Source: Ensifer adhaerens | GTDB lineage: Bacteria > Pseudomonadota > Alphaproteobacteria > Rhizobiales > Rhizobiaceae | Direction of reading: 5' to 3' | DNA: 57,082 bases | NCBI RefSeq assembly: GCF_001270265.1 | Contig: NZ_LGAP01000037.1 | Span: forward strand, 1 to 57,082 | Shown: piece after piece, positions 9,174-17,116 of the stretch | How the letters are laid out: the number at the start of each line of letters is the position of its first letter | Position numbering within the stretch: the stretch's first letter is position 1 | Translations under genes and position numbers: made by a program | The notes under the pieces: model-generated | What the model saw: only the letters and a program-made list of their open reading frames with translations | Told to the model about the DNA's origin: nothing | The model's database searches: none

Positions 9174-9399
9174 GATCCCGATTTGACTTTTTGCAAATGT
9201 GGGGCGCAGGCGCGCCAACGCAACCGCCGGCTCCGTATGTCACCCTTGCAAAATCGGTCATGGCGCTTGTGCGTGCGCGGCAATAGTGTGATCGGCTATC
9301 GCGAATAAAGCCTTCCCGTTCCGTCACTCCATCGACACGACGCCGCTGCCACGAAACGCGGGTCAAAAATATCCTTGCAATGTCCGTGCAATGTCGAGT

Positions 9400-10050
9400 T
9401 TGCAAACGTCGCGATGCGGTAGGAGCGGCGTCGGCCGCAAGCGCTCGAACGGGCCTAGGAAAGCTGATGCACCACGGCGGAGTTACCGGCTGACGGAAAC
9501 CTCCATTCCCAGCGAAGTCCGGCCTCTCGTGCGAGGGATAAACGGTGCGCTCCACCGGCTCGACCAGGCCTATGATCGCCACCAGCGTTTCATCCTCGAT
9601 GCGGCACATGAACTGCGCACGCCCGTCGCAATCCTGCAAACACGGCTCGACTCGCTTGCGGCGGCGCCCGATCGCGATCGGCTCCATCTCCGACTGCGAA
9701 AAAATCTCGGCGCTTGCGGAACAGTTGCTCGATCTGCAGCGGCTTGAGGCCAATGCCAAACCGTTGGTAACGGTCGATCTCGTCGGACTGTACCGTGACG
9801 TCGCCGCCGACCTCGCGCCCCTGACGATCGACCAGGGCTATGAGTTTTCGTTCGAGCCCAATGTTGAGCGGGCGCTGACGCAGGGAGATCCTGCTTCCCT
9901 TGCGCGCGCCATCACAAATCTGATCCAGAATGCAATCGAGCATGCCGGAAATCAGGGGACGATCGTCGCCCGGGTGGAACGCAAGGGGGTGATCGAGATC
10001 TGCGATGACGGGCCCGGCATTCCCGAAGCCGAACGCGAACGCGTTTTCGA
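9400..10050 (+). pseudogene. Sensor histidine kinase remnant, frameshifted and truncated
   Basis: A HisKA segment with the phospho-acceptor box (RFILDAAHELRTPVAIL) is preceded by a HAMP-like end (IPSEVRPLVRGINGALHRLD). About 25 residues later the frame breaks near 9688-9692, and the next frame continues SALAEQLLDLQRLEANAKPL, then the N box NLIQNAIEHAG and the G1 box EICDDGPGIPEAERERVFD. The protein stops being recognisable at about 10048, before the F and G2 boxes. The sensor domain and membrane segments are also missing upstream. It is therefore broken in at least three places. The right end abuts the ohr copy 1 promoter. Confidence 0.85.
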
Positions 10051-10103
10051 CCGGACCCCTCTGCCCCTTTGCACCATGCGCAGGTCGGCCACAGACATAT
10101 CGC

Positions 10104-10176
10104 ATCCGATTAAATCGTATTTCGATTGACACACCAACTTCGTTTCTGTATTTACATCGCATCCGAGTTAATCGGA
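10104..10176 (+). promoter_or_regulatory. Candidate OhrR operators upstream of ohr copy 1
   Basis: CGATTAAATCG (10107-10117) is a perfect 5-bp inverted repeat around one base. A second, imperfect site CCGAGTTAATCGG lies at 10163-10175. The same 11-base core occurs exactly once in the ohrR-ohr copy 2 intergenic region at 12633. OhrR is known to repress ohr through inverted repeats in the ohr promoter. Assigning this particular sequence as the site is an inference from the sharing. Confidence 0.6.
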
Positions 10177-10206
10177 CATGAATAAATCCAGAAACGGGAT
10201 ATAGCT

Positions 10207-10602
10207 ATGACTGAGAAACTTCTTTTTACCGGCAAGACTCACAACACCGGCGGCCGCAATGGCGGGACGCGCAGCAGCGACGGCATGCTTGACCTCAAGC
10301 TGGCGCAGCCACACCCGGCCGCCGAAAACCTCTTCGGCGCCGCCTGGTCCGCCTGCTACATCGGCGCGATCGAATTCGCCGCCTCGCAGAGAAAGATCAA
10401 GCTTCCCGCAGGTCTCGCGGTCGACACCGAGATCGACCTGAACGTCGATGACGGCTCCTACTTCCTGCGGGCACGGCTCAATGTCAGCCTGCCGGACCTG
10501 GATCGCGACATCGCCCACGAACTGATCCACGCCGCCCACGACATCTGCCCCTACTCCAAGGCGACACACGGCAACATCGATGTCGCGACCAATCTGGTCT
10601 GA
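10207..10602 (+). CDS. ohr: Organic hydroperoxide resistance protein Ohr, copy 1
   Basis: A 131-residue OsmC/Ohr peroxidase. The catalytic cysteines are Cys50 (AAWSACYIGA) and Cys114 (HDICPYSKATHGN). The Arg-containing loop GGRNGGTRSSDG and Glu40 are also present, as expected for lipoyl-dependent reduction of fatty-acid and peroxynitrite-type hydroperoxides. It differs from copy 2 at 12735 by only seven substitutions. A 69-base gap separates it from the DUF3095 gene downstream in the same orientation, so the two may be co-transcribed. It is unusual that this copy follows a kinase scar rather than a regulator. Confidence 0.95.
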   Translation: MTEKLLFTGKTHNTGGRNGGTRSSDGMLDLKLAQPHPAAENLFGAAWSACYIGAIEFAASQRKIKLPAGLAVDTEIDLNVDDGSYFLRARLNVSLPDLDRDIAHELIHAAHDICPYSKATHGNIDVATNLV

Positions 10603-10671
10603 ACGTCATCCGGTCAGGTCTGCGGGCTGAGCCTGCGGACCTGACCTCTTCTTGCCGATTTGGAGAACGCA

Positions 10672-11700
10672 ATGCGCAGCGACCAGGCCCAGCCACCGCC
10701 AGCCTACAGCGAGTTTTCGGCCGTACTCGACGCCACCAATTACGAGCCGTTGCCCGACGATTGGCTCATCGCCATTACCGATGTCGTCGACTCGACCTCG
10801 GCCACGAGGTCCGGTCGCTACGAGGACGTCAATTTCGCAGGCGCCTCCGCAATCGCCGCATTCGGCAATGCCTGGGGGGCGTTCGATTTCCCCTTCGTGT
10901 TTCGCGGCGACGGGGCGGCCTTCGCGTTGCCGCCGGAGGCGGCCATGACCGCGACATCGGCATTGCGACAGGTCGCCGCTTTTGCAAAGGGCAGCCTTGG
11001 CCTGACCCTTCGAACGGGGCTGCTGCCCGTGCACGAAGTCCGCGCCAACGGACGTGACGTGAGGATCGCCCGCTACGCGGCATCACAAGATGCCACCTAT
11101 ACCATGTTTGCCGGTGGCGGATTGAAGTGGGCGGAGCACGAGATCAAGCGCGGGCGCTACCTGATAAAGCCGAATATGGAGAAGACGAGGCCGAACTTGA
11201 CCGGTCTCCGGTGCGAGTGGAAACCCTTTCCCAGCCAGCGCGGCGAAATTTTGTCGTTGCTGGTCGAGCCTGCAGAACAGACGGACGCTCAGGACTTTGC
11301 CACCTTGGCGAGGCGCGTCCTCACCATCCTTGAGGCGGGGCAGCGCCAGTCTCATCCGGTGCCGGAGGCCGCCGCCGTGCCGAAGGACGACCGGCTGGTT
11401 GTCGACCCCAGGCGCTGGTCGGCGGTCGCGGCCAGTTCGGATTTCCGCAAATATGACGACGGCTTGCGCCTTACGCTCGACTGCACCCGCGAACAGATCG
11501 ACAGCGTCGAAGCCATCCTTACCGCGGCCAGGCAACGCGGCGACGTCAATTTCGGGCTGCATCGCCAGTCTCACGCGCTGATGACCTGCCTCGTCCCCTC
11601 CGGCAGGTCGAATTCGCACCTGCATTTTCTTGACGGAATGGACGGCGGCTACTCCAAAGCCGCCGAGATGCTGGCGCCTCACAAGCTTCCTGCAGCGTGA
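10672..11700 (+). CDS. DUF3095 protein, class III cyclase-like
   Basis: A 342-residue protein that matches the DUF3095 family as I know it. Residues 35-42 (ITDVVDST) and 78-81 (RGDG) are spaced like the two metal-binding aspartate motifs of class III nucleotide cyclases. The transition-state Asn/Arg pair cannot be placed with confidence. No membrane segments are seen. GGAG 6 bases before the ATG at 10672 decides the start over a TTG at 10660. It lies 69 bases downstream of ohr copy 1 and convergent to ohrR, so expression with ohr is plausible. Cyclase activity is an inference, and DUF3095 has no settled function. Confidence 0.75.
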   Translation: MRSDQAQPPPAYSEFSAVLDATNYEPLPDDWLIAITDVVDSTSATRSGRYEDVNFAGASAIAAFGNAWGAFDFPFVFRGDGAAFALPPEAAMTATSALRQVAAFAKGSLGLTLRTGLLPVHEVRANGRDVRIARYAASQDATYTMFAGGGLKWAEHEIKRGRYLIKPNMEKTRPNLTGLRCEWKPFPSQRGEILSLLVEPAEQTDAQDFATLARRVLTILEAGQRQSHPVPEAAAVPKDDRLVVDPRRWSAVAASSDFRKYDDGLRLTLDCTREQIDSVEAILTAARQRGDVNFGLHRQSHALMTCLVPSGRSNSHLHFLDGMDGGYSKAAEMLAPHKLPAA

Positions 11701-12073
11701 TCGCGCCAACTCACCGTTGCGAGACGACGCGCACACAATGGCGGGTGCGGTGGGTCGGAATAGGCCACCCCGGATTGCCGACAAAGTCATCTTCAGGGGG
11801 TTGCAGGCCGCTGGGGAAGCCTAGCGACACACACCCTTCCTGTGCCAGTCACAGGAATTCAGTCAGCCCAAATCCCTGGCGCTGAAAGGTCTTTTGACCC
11901 GACAGACTTCGGGCCGCCTGGTCCCCGCCATAAGGCACAGGGATGAGCAGCAAGGCGACCGGCCTCTTCAAACAGGCATTTCCTGGATTTGTCAGCGGTC
12001 CCGAGCGGCACGGGCCGCCCCCTCGGCGATCTCCAGCGAGCCGGTGGAACTGCCGGCTCGCGACCGCCAATCC
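11701..12073. other. Intergenic region between DUF3095 and ohrR
   Basis: About 370 bases between the convergent 3' ends. I see no supported gene, no repeat of the families found elsewhere, and no strong terminator. Open frames here on both strands lack ribosome binding sites and family features. Confidence 0.5.
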
Positions 12074-12598
12074 TCACACCTTCTCAGAGCCCGCCTGCGT
12101 CGCCCGCAAGAGGTTGTCGCGCAACTGCGCCACTGTTTGCTGCACGACTGGAAATTCGTCTCCGAGACCGATTGCATCGGTCAGCGCTGCGCCCGGGTCC
12201 ATTTCAACAAGCTTGCGCCCGGCGGGCGTCAGTGTCACGCGTACCTGCCGTTCGTCGGCAGGATCGCGCCGGCGTTGCAGATAGCCCTCGGATTCGAGCT
12301 TCTTGAGGATCGGCGTCAGCGTGTTCGACTCCAGAAAGAGCTTTTCGCCAAGCGTGCCCACGGTCTGGTCGTCTTCCTCGGAAAGCGCCACCATCGCCAC
12401 ATACTGGGTGTAGGTCAGGCCGAGCTTGTCGAGGATCGGCTTGTACGCGCGACCGAAGGCGAGGTTGGCGGAGTAGATCGCAAAGCACAGAAAATTCGAA
12501 AGTTTCCTGCCGCCGTTTTCGGTCTGCGATGACGAAGACTGAGGCGCGTCCAGACCTTTTGCTGTCGGGGATGTGGGCATGGGTATATCCTGTTCCAT
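12074..12598 (-). CDS. ohrR: Organic hydroperoxide-responsive repressor OhrR (MarR family)
   Basis: A 174-residue MarR-family protein. The segment KLSNFLCFAIYSANLAFGRA carries Cys38, the peroxide-sensing cysteine of OhrR. The winged helix is LGEKLFLESNTLTPILKKLE with wing RRRDPADERQVRVTLT. A Ser-rich extension of about 28 residues precedes the conserved core. ATGs at 12598 and 12580 are both possible starts; the latter has AGGATAT upstream. It is divergent from ohr copy 2, the usual ohrR-ohr arrangement. It is expected to repress ohr and itself until Cys38 is oxidised by organic hydroperoxide. Confidence 0.95.
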   Translation of the reverse strand: MEQDIPMPTSPTAKGLDAPQSSSSQTENGGRKLSNFLCFAIYSANLAFGRAYKPILDKLGLTYTQYVAMVALSEEDDQTVGTLGEKLFLESNTLTPILKKLESEGYLQRRRDPADERQVRVTLTPAGRKLVEMDPGAALTDAIGLGDEFPVVQQTVAQLRDNLLRATQAGSEKV

Positions 12599-12619
12599 TG
12601 TCCGCGTTGTCCATCTCTA

Positions 12620-12704
12620 TATAAATCGTATCCGATTAAATCGCAATGGTGTTGACATCTGGTTCGAGTTGGCATATTTAACTCTCATCCGATTGAAGCG
12701 GATG
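12620..12704. promoter_or_regulatory. ohrR-ohr copy 2 divergent promoter with candidate OhrR operators
   Basis: Contains CGATTAAATCG at 12633-12643, identical to the core upstream of ohr copy 1. A second inverted repeat, CATCCG-N7-CGGATG, lies at 12686-12704. Between the two is TTGACA (12652-12657), a plausible -35 for ohr. Operators overlapping both start regions would let OhrR control both directions. Confidence 0.65.
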
Positions 12705-12734
12705 CGATCAGACTTAACCAGAAAGGGTACCATC

Positions 12735-13130
12735 ATGACCGAGAAGCTTCTTTTCACCGGCAAGACCCACAACACCGGCGGCCGCAACGGCGGCACCCGC
12801 AGCAGCGACGGCATGCTTGACCTCAAGCTGACGCAACCACACCCGGCCGCCGAAAACCTCTTCGGCGCTGCCTGGTCCGCCTGCTATATCGGCGCGATCG
12901 AGGTCGCCGCCCTGCAGAGAAAGATCAAGCTTCCGGCCGGTCTCGCGGTCGACACCGAGATCGATCTGAACGTCAATGACGGTTCCTACTTCCTGCGGGC
13001 ACGGCTCAATGTCAGCCTGCCGGACCTCGACCGCGACGTCGCCCACGAACTGATTCATGCCGCCCACGCCATCTGCCCCTATTCCAAGGCGACGCACGGC
13101 AACATCGACGTCGAGACCAACCTCGTCTGA
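12735..13130 (+). CDS. ohr: Organic hydroperoxide resistance protein Ohr, copy 2
   Basis: A 131-residue Ohr peroxidase with catalytic Cys50 and Cys114, like copy 1. Relative to copy 1 it carries A33T, F57V, S60L, D81N, I102V, D112A and A127E, none at a catalytic position. The start at 12735 is fixed by alignment with copy 1; an upstream in-frame ATG at 12573 reads through the operator region and is not credible. It is the canonical partner of ohrR, transcribed divergently from a shared promoter region. Confidence 0.95.
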   Translation: MTEKLLFTGKTHNTGGRNGGTRSSDGMLDLKLTQPHPAAENLFGAAWSACYIGAIEVAALQRKIKLPAGLAVDTEIDLNVNDGSYFLRARLNVSLPDLDRDVAHELIHAAHAICPYSKATHGNIDVETNLV

Positions 13131-13575
13131 AACGGATCGTCTCTCAATTCGGCGAGAACCATCGGCACATGCATGCGAGTGAACCGGAACACTCGAAGGA
13201 CAATCATGTCTGGCCCATCGCTATCGACAACACGATGGCCTGGTTGCAAGCACAGGGCGGCCCGTACCGGGGCCGCCCAAGCCTCACCTAGCGTCCTTGG
13301 AACCAATGGTTCGCGATCCTTTCCCGGAAAGATAACCTCGACACGTGAAACTGGCCGAGGAAATCTTCCCGGAGCTTTTACCAACCTGCGCTGATATTAA
13401 ACGCGACGGAACCACGAACTGAACCTATCGTTTTCGAATTAATCCGAATTGCTTGCAAATCAATCTTTCGGATAGGTGGATCGAGAACAGATACATTCGT
13501 AATATCATTGAAATGAACACAGCAACGCGCAGACGTGTACTTTGATTTTACTTTTGACCCACAAAGGAGGGCATC
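13131..13575. other. Intergenic region, possible small gene remnant
   Basis: About 445 bases, noticeably more AT-rich after 13380. A 40-codon frame at 13169-13291 reads SKDNHVWPIAIDNTMAWLQA and then a Gly/Pro/Arg tail. It looks protein-like, but I recognise no family and see no convincing ribosome binding site. It may be the end of a decayed gene. The last 15 bases hold the AAAGGAGGG ribosome binding site of the next gene. Confidence 0.35.
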
Positions 13576-13839
13576 ATGCCTACCGTCATGGTCTATCACG
13601 ATGTCAAAGACACCGAACACTGGCTCGCTTCACCTCTCCGCAAGCAGCTATTCGAACCCATCGGCGTCACAAACATTCGCACGTTTGTAGACCGTCAGGC
13701 GTCCAAGCGCGTCGGCTTGGTCATGGACGTTGCCGACATGGCCAGATTGGACGCCTTCATGCAAACCAAAGCGGCAGCGGACGCGATGGCGCATGACGGC
13801 GTGCTGCCCGAAACCCTGGTGTTCCTCGTTCAATCCTAG
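13576..13839 (+). CDS. Small protein, likely dimeric alpha/beta-barrel type
   Basis: An 87-residue protein preceded by a strong AAAGGAGGG ribosome binding site. The pattern (MPTVMVYHDVKDTEHWLASP, a central RTFVDRQASKRVGLVMDVAD, then a helix MARLDAFMQTKAAADAM and the final strand PETLVFLV) suggests one ferredoxin-like domain, as in antibiotic-biosynthesis-monooxygenase and DUF1330-like proteins. I cannot name the family. It is followed after 171 bases by a second protein of the same size and probable fold, so they may form a pair. Confidence 0.6.
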   Translation: MPTVMVYHDVKDTEHWLASPLRKQLFEPIGVTNIRTFVDRQASKRVGLVMDVADMARLDAFMQTKAAADAMAHDGVLPETLVFLVQS

Positions 13840-14010
13840 CAATCGACGCCTCGCTGAGCCGGAGCGGTTTTGCGGCTTCCATGACGAAGCCTCGGCACTG
13901 CAAAGCATCCCAAACGTGTTCCGAATTGGCTTTCTCCGCCCTGGATCAGATGCGTCCCGGACAGGACGCATGTCTCAAGCAGCATTGGAAATTCAACGCG
14001 GGAGGATGAT

Positions 14011-14280
14011 ATGACGACATTATTCGTGAGGCACGAGGTCTCCGACTACGCGGCCTGGCGCCGTGTATACGACGCGTTTTCGCCCATGCAGAAGGCGAAC
14101 GGGGTTTTGGCGGAGGCGGTTTATCAAGCCACCGACAATCCCAACGATGTTACAGTAACACATGAGTTTGCGACGCTTGAAGCGGCTCAGGCATTCGGCA
14201 AGCTGGACGAACTGAAGGCAGCAATGCGCCAAGGCGGCGTACTGGGCACACCAACAGTGTGGTTTACCAATAAGGCATGA
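14011..14280 (+). CDS. Small ABM-like / cyclase-like protein
   Basis: An 89-residue protein: TLFVRHEVSDYAAWRRVYDA begins a ferredoxin-like beta-alpha-beta unit, followed by a VTVTHEFATLEAAQAF strand-helix and a short tail. This resembles the antibiotic-biosynthesis-monooxygenase-like group with the D/Y-AAWRRVYD signature often annotated as hypothetical or cyclase. CGGGAGGATGAT upstream gives a good ribosome binding site. Same orientation as the related-looking gene at 13576. Function unknown. Confidence 0.65.
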   Translation: MTTLFVRHEVSDYAAWRRVYDAFSPMQKANGVLAEAVYQATDNPNDVTVTHEFATLEAAQAFGKLDELKAAMRQGGVLGTPTVWFTNKA

Positions 14281-14394
14281 AGCAACCGGAAATGACATGC
14301 GCATGGTCGACCGGTTTCCGGCGCGGAGCAAACGCTCCTGCGCGTGGTCTCGGTCACGGCAACAGCGCATTCAGTTGTCAATTCTCCGCCACTC

Positions 14395-14493
14395 GAGCGT
14401 TTCCGGTTTAGACGGAGTCGCGGAAACGCTCTATCTCCTTGTTTTTACGCATTCCCTGACGGAAAACCGCTTCGCACTTTTCCTGGAAATGCT
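14395..14493. repeat. RIME-type repeat, copy 3 (inverted)
   Basis: Opposite in orientation to the copies at 27190 and 39211: it begins GAGCGTTTCCGGTTTAGAC and ends CACTTTTCCTGGAAATGCT. It lies in the convergent interval between the gene at 14011 and the cysteine hydrolase at 14567. Confidence 0.75.
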
Positions 14494-14566
14494 TTCGCGC
14501 CCGCACGGATCGGCGCTCGCACAGCAGAGATTGTCTGACCTGATCATGCGGCCGGGCAGCCCAGCA

Positions 14567-15148
14567 TTACCGCACCGGCGCAAGCGCCGGCTCGAAGCCG
14601 ATCTCGTCGACGGTTCCCACCAGTATGATCTCGTCGCCGAGCGACCACTCGGCCGCCCGTGCCGCCATGCGCGCCGGCACCCTTTCCGAGCCGCCCGGCC
14701 CCGGCGGTACGTCATAGGTGGCGTGCGCATCATGGGCGAGGATCACACTAAAGCCGATATCCATCGCCTGGCGCGCCGTTGCCGCCAGGCACATTTCGGA
14801 CAGCATGCCGCAGATCGCGAGGGTTTCGACCCCATGGCTCCTCAGCTGCGCCTCGAGATCGGTGCCGTGAAAGCCATCGTCGAAAGACTTGCGCACGACC
14901 GTTTCACCGGGCCTGGCATCGAAGAACAGCTGCCAGCCGTCCGTACCTGGCTCGTCCGGGGTGCCCTTTGGCCCGTCATTCTGCAGGAAGAGGATGGGGG
15001 CTCCCTTCTCGCGCGCCCGCTCCAGCAGCCGGCCGACGGCCCGCTGCAGCGACAGGTGATCCGGCACCGCATCCGCACCTGATATGAAGGCGCGCTGCAC
15101 GTCGACGACCAAAAGCGCCTCCGCCAGCTTGACGTCGTACTCGCTCAC
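14567..15148 (-). CDS. Cysteine hydrolase (isochorismatase superfamily)
   Basis: A 193-residue isochorismatase-like hydrolase with the full catalytic triad: Asp16 (LLVVDVQRAF), Lys87 (VVRKSFDDGF) and Cys120 (CGMLSEMCLAATARQAMD). Such enzymes cleave amide or carbamoyl bonds (nicotinamidase, N-carbamoylsarcosine amidase and similar). The substrate is not assignable. The start is a GTG at 15148 with GGAG 8-9 bases upstream, lying inside the end of the Lrp-type regulator gene. It starts 8 bases after that gene's stop, so regulator and enzyme are translationally close and co-transcribed. Confidence 0.85.
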   Translation of the reverse strand: MSEYDVKLAEALLVVDVQRAFISGADAVPDHLSLQRAVGRLLERAREKGAPILFLQNDGPKGTPDEPGTDGWQLFFDARPGETVVRKSFDDGFHGTDLEAQLRSHGVETLAICGMLSEMCLAATARQAMDIGFSVILAHDAHATYDVPPGPGGSERVPARMAARAAEWSLGDEIILVGTVDEIGFEPALAPVR

Positions 15149-15156
15149 GGCTTCAA

Positions 15157-15621
15157 TCACTCCGCATAATCGACGGGCACCGCCGTGCCGCTCTTCAGGA
15201 TTTCCATCGAAATCGAAGCGGAAACGTCGAAGAGCTCCACCTTGCGCACGATCTGCTTGTAGACCACATCGTAATGCTCGACCCGCGGCAACACGACCTT
15301 GACGATATAGTCGTAGTTTCCGGTCAGTCGGTGCGCCTCGACGATCTCGGGAATGTCGCTGATCGCCCGCCGGAAGGTCTCGATCCACTCGTCGGAGTGA
15401 TGCGCAGTCTTGATCATCGCGAACACGGTGGTCGGCACGCCCATGCGCTCGCGGTTAAGAACGACGATGCGCTTGGCGATATAGCCCGCCTCCTCCAGCC
15501 GCTGGATGCGGCGCGAACAGGCGGAAAGCGAAAGGTTCACCCGGTCGGCAAGTTCGCCGACCGCCATGCTCCCATCCTGCTGCAACAGCGCCAAAAGCTT
15601 CCTGTCTCTCTCATCCAGCAC
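15157..15621 (-). CDS. Lrp/AsnC family transcriptional regulator
   Basis: About 154 residues. The N-terminal helix-turn-helix is LDERDRKLLALLQQDGSMAV through LSLSACSRRIQRLEEAGYI. The C-terminal RAM/AsnC ligand-binding domain includes VEAHRLTGNYDYIVKVVLP. The start is a GTG at 15621 with GGGAG 8 bases upstream; the frame stays open to 15771, but that part is not conserved. It is co-transcribed with the cysteine hydrolase and divergent from the racemase at 15822. It probably senses an amino acid linked to these two enzymes. Confidence 0.85.
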   Translation of the reverse strand: MLDERDRKLLALLQQDGSMAVGELADRVNLSLSACSRRIQRLEEAGYIAKRIVVLNRERMGVPTTVFAMIKTAHHSDEWIETFRRAISDIPEIVEAHRLTGNYDYIVKVVLPRVEHYDVVYKQIVRKVELFDVSASISMEILKSGTAVPVDYAE

Positions 15622-15643
15622 GCTCACCACTCCCACTTCACCG

Positions 15644-15661
15644 ATATGATACGCTGCATAT
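15644..15661. promoter_or_regulatory. Candidate Lrp-type operator
   Basis: ATATG-N8-CATAT in an AT-richer patch just upstream of the Lrp-type gene and within the divergent region shared with the racemase. Lrp/AsnC proteins bind AT-rich imperfect palindromes of this size, and autoregulation is common. The assignment is tentative. Confidence 0.35.
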
Positions 15662-15821
15662 TTGCACAATATCCATCTCAGGCGCAATTGGATCGCGCCA
15701 AAATACCGCTCTCGCGCCATCAAAGCGAACCATTGCCGATGAAGGTCCGGCATAGTGTCCCCATCGAACAACTGCTGGCCGCGCCGCGATGCGGATGGCG
15801 ACAGGATCAGGGAAAGAGACG

Positions 15822-16541
15822 ATGGAAATGCGCAAGATCGGTCTTATCGGCGGCATGAGCTTCGAAAGCTCGGTGGTCTATTATCGCATGGTCAACGAAG
15901 CCATTCGCGAACGGCTGGGCGCGCTGCATTCGGCCGAGGTGCTGCTGCACTCCGTCGACTTCCAGTCGATCGTCGACCTGCAGAAGGCCGGCCGCTGGGA
16001 CGACGCTGCAAGAAGGCTCGCCGATGTTGCCCGCGGGCTGAAGGCCGCCGGCGCCGACTGCGTGCTGATCTGCACCAACACCATGCACCTGATCGCCGAC
16101 GCCGTGCAGGCCGCCGTCGACATTCCGCTGATCAACATCATCGACGAGACTGCCGCCCGCCTCAAGGCCGCCGGCATCCGCAAGCCGTTGCTGCTCGCCA
16201 CCCGCTACACCATGGAGCACGGCTTTTACGCCGAGCGCATGAAGAGCCACGGCATCGAGGTGATGGTGCCCGACGCGGACGGCCGCACGCTGACGCACAA
16301 CGTCATCTTCGACGAGCTTTGCGCCGGCAAGGTCCTCGGCACCTCCCGCCGGGCGCTGGTCGACCTGATCGACAAGGCCGAGGCCGAAGGAGCCGATGCC
16401 GTCATCCTCGGCTGCACCGAGATCTGCCTGATCCTCGATCCGAAGGCGCTGCCGCTGCCGGGCTTCGATTCCACCGCGATCCACGCCGACGCCGCCGTCG
16501 AATTCGCCCTCGGCCTGCAGGATTTTCGCCGCGCCGCGTAA
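15822..16541 (+). CDS. Aspartate/glutamate racemase family protein
   Basis: A 239-residue protein of the Asp/Glu racemase superfamily, with the two catalytic cysteines in place: Cys84 (LICTNTMH) and Cys198 (ILGCTEIC). The N-terminus RKIGLIGGMSFESSVVYYRM is typical of the YgeA/aspartate racemase branch. It is a cofactor-independent cytoplasmic enzyme that interconverts amino-acid enantiomers. AGGGAAAGAGACG precedes the ATG at 15822. It is divergent from the Lrp-type regulator and probably controlled by it. Amino-acid specificity is not readable from sequence. Confidence 0.88.
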   Translation: MEMRKIGLIGGMSFESSVVYYRMVNEAIRERLGALHSAEVLLHSVDFQSIVDLQKAGRWDDAARRLADVARGLKAAGADCVLICTNTMHLIADAVQAAVDIPLINIIDETAARLKAAGIRKPLLLATRYTMEHGFYAERMKSHGIEVMVPDADGRTLTHNVIFDELCAGKVLGTSRRALVDLIDKAEAEGADAVILGCTEICLILDPKALPLPGFDSTAIHADAAVEFALGLQDFRRAA

Positions 16542-16695
16542 GGTTTGCAGTCGCCGTCGCCTACATCCACACGGATCGCAACCGAAAATGGCCTTCAGCC
16601 TGCGCTGGGGGCCATTGCCCGTTGGTCCATACGGCACGGCCCTAAGGGGCAATCGCCGCGTCGCGCGCTCGGCGCCGTTCAGGCGCGTCGAAGGC

Positions 16696-17069
16696 TCACG
16701 CGGTTTCCTGCCCTGCGCGTGGCCCGCGAAGGCCGATGCAGTTGCCCCAGGGGTCGCGAACCTGGCACATCCACAAGTCGTCTTCGATCGCCAGCGGGCC
16801 GCGATAGAGCGGCGCGCCGAGATCGTTGAAAGGGCAAGCGCCCGGTCGAAATCTTCGGCCTGCCAATAGACGACCGAACCGGCCGCGCCGCTTGCCCCCC
16901 TCTCGTCCGCCGGCACGATTTCCAGATGGGTCGAACCGATCTTCAGATATTCGAAATCGAAGGCGTCCAGCCGGCGCCGTTCGGCGCGCGGAAAGGCCCT
17001 CTGGTACCAGGAAAGCCCTGCCTCCACGTCGGCGACGTGCACGAGAACAGCAGACACAAAATCAGTCAT
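16696..17069 (-). pseudogene. VOC family protein with a single-base frameshift
   Basis: The frame from 17069 reads MTDFVSAVLVHVADVEAGLS and so on to AEDFDRALA, a glyoxalase/bleomycin-resistance (VOC) half. It breaks at the short A-run at 16829-16831. Restoring one base gives a continuous C-terminal half, LFNDLGAPLYRGPLAIEDDL then WMCQVRDPWGNCIGLRG, ending at a TGA at 16696. The length, 374 bases, is one short of a multiple of three. It may be a recent mutation or a homopolymer sequencing error; if an error, the gene encodes a normal protein of about 124 residues. Confidence 0.8.
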
Positions 17070-17116
17070 CGCAACACCTCAACAGCGAATCATCCCGGAA
17101 TGGCGTCGCCGCCCCT

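Noticed and set aside
13169-13291. 40-codon frame after ohr copy 2 as an independent gene
   Set aside because: It has no clear ribosome binding site and no recognised family, so it is reported only as a possible remnant in the gap entry.
15807-17069. 420-codon minus-strand frame from the VOC start through the racemase gene
   Set aside because: It follows the VOC frameshift into antisense sequence of the racemase gene. The racemase on the plus strand has both catalytic cysteines.
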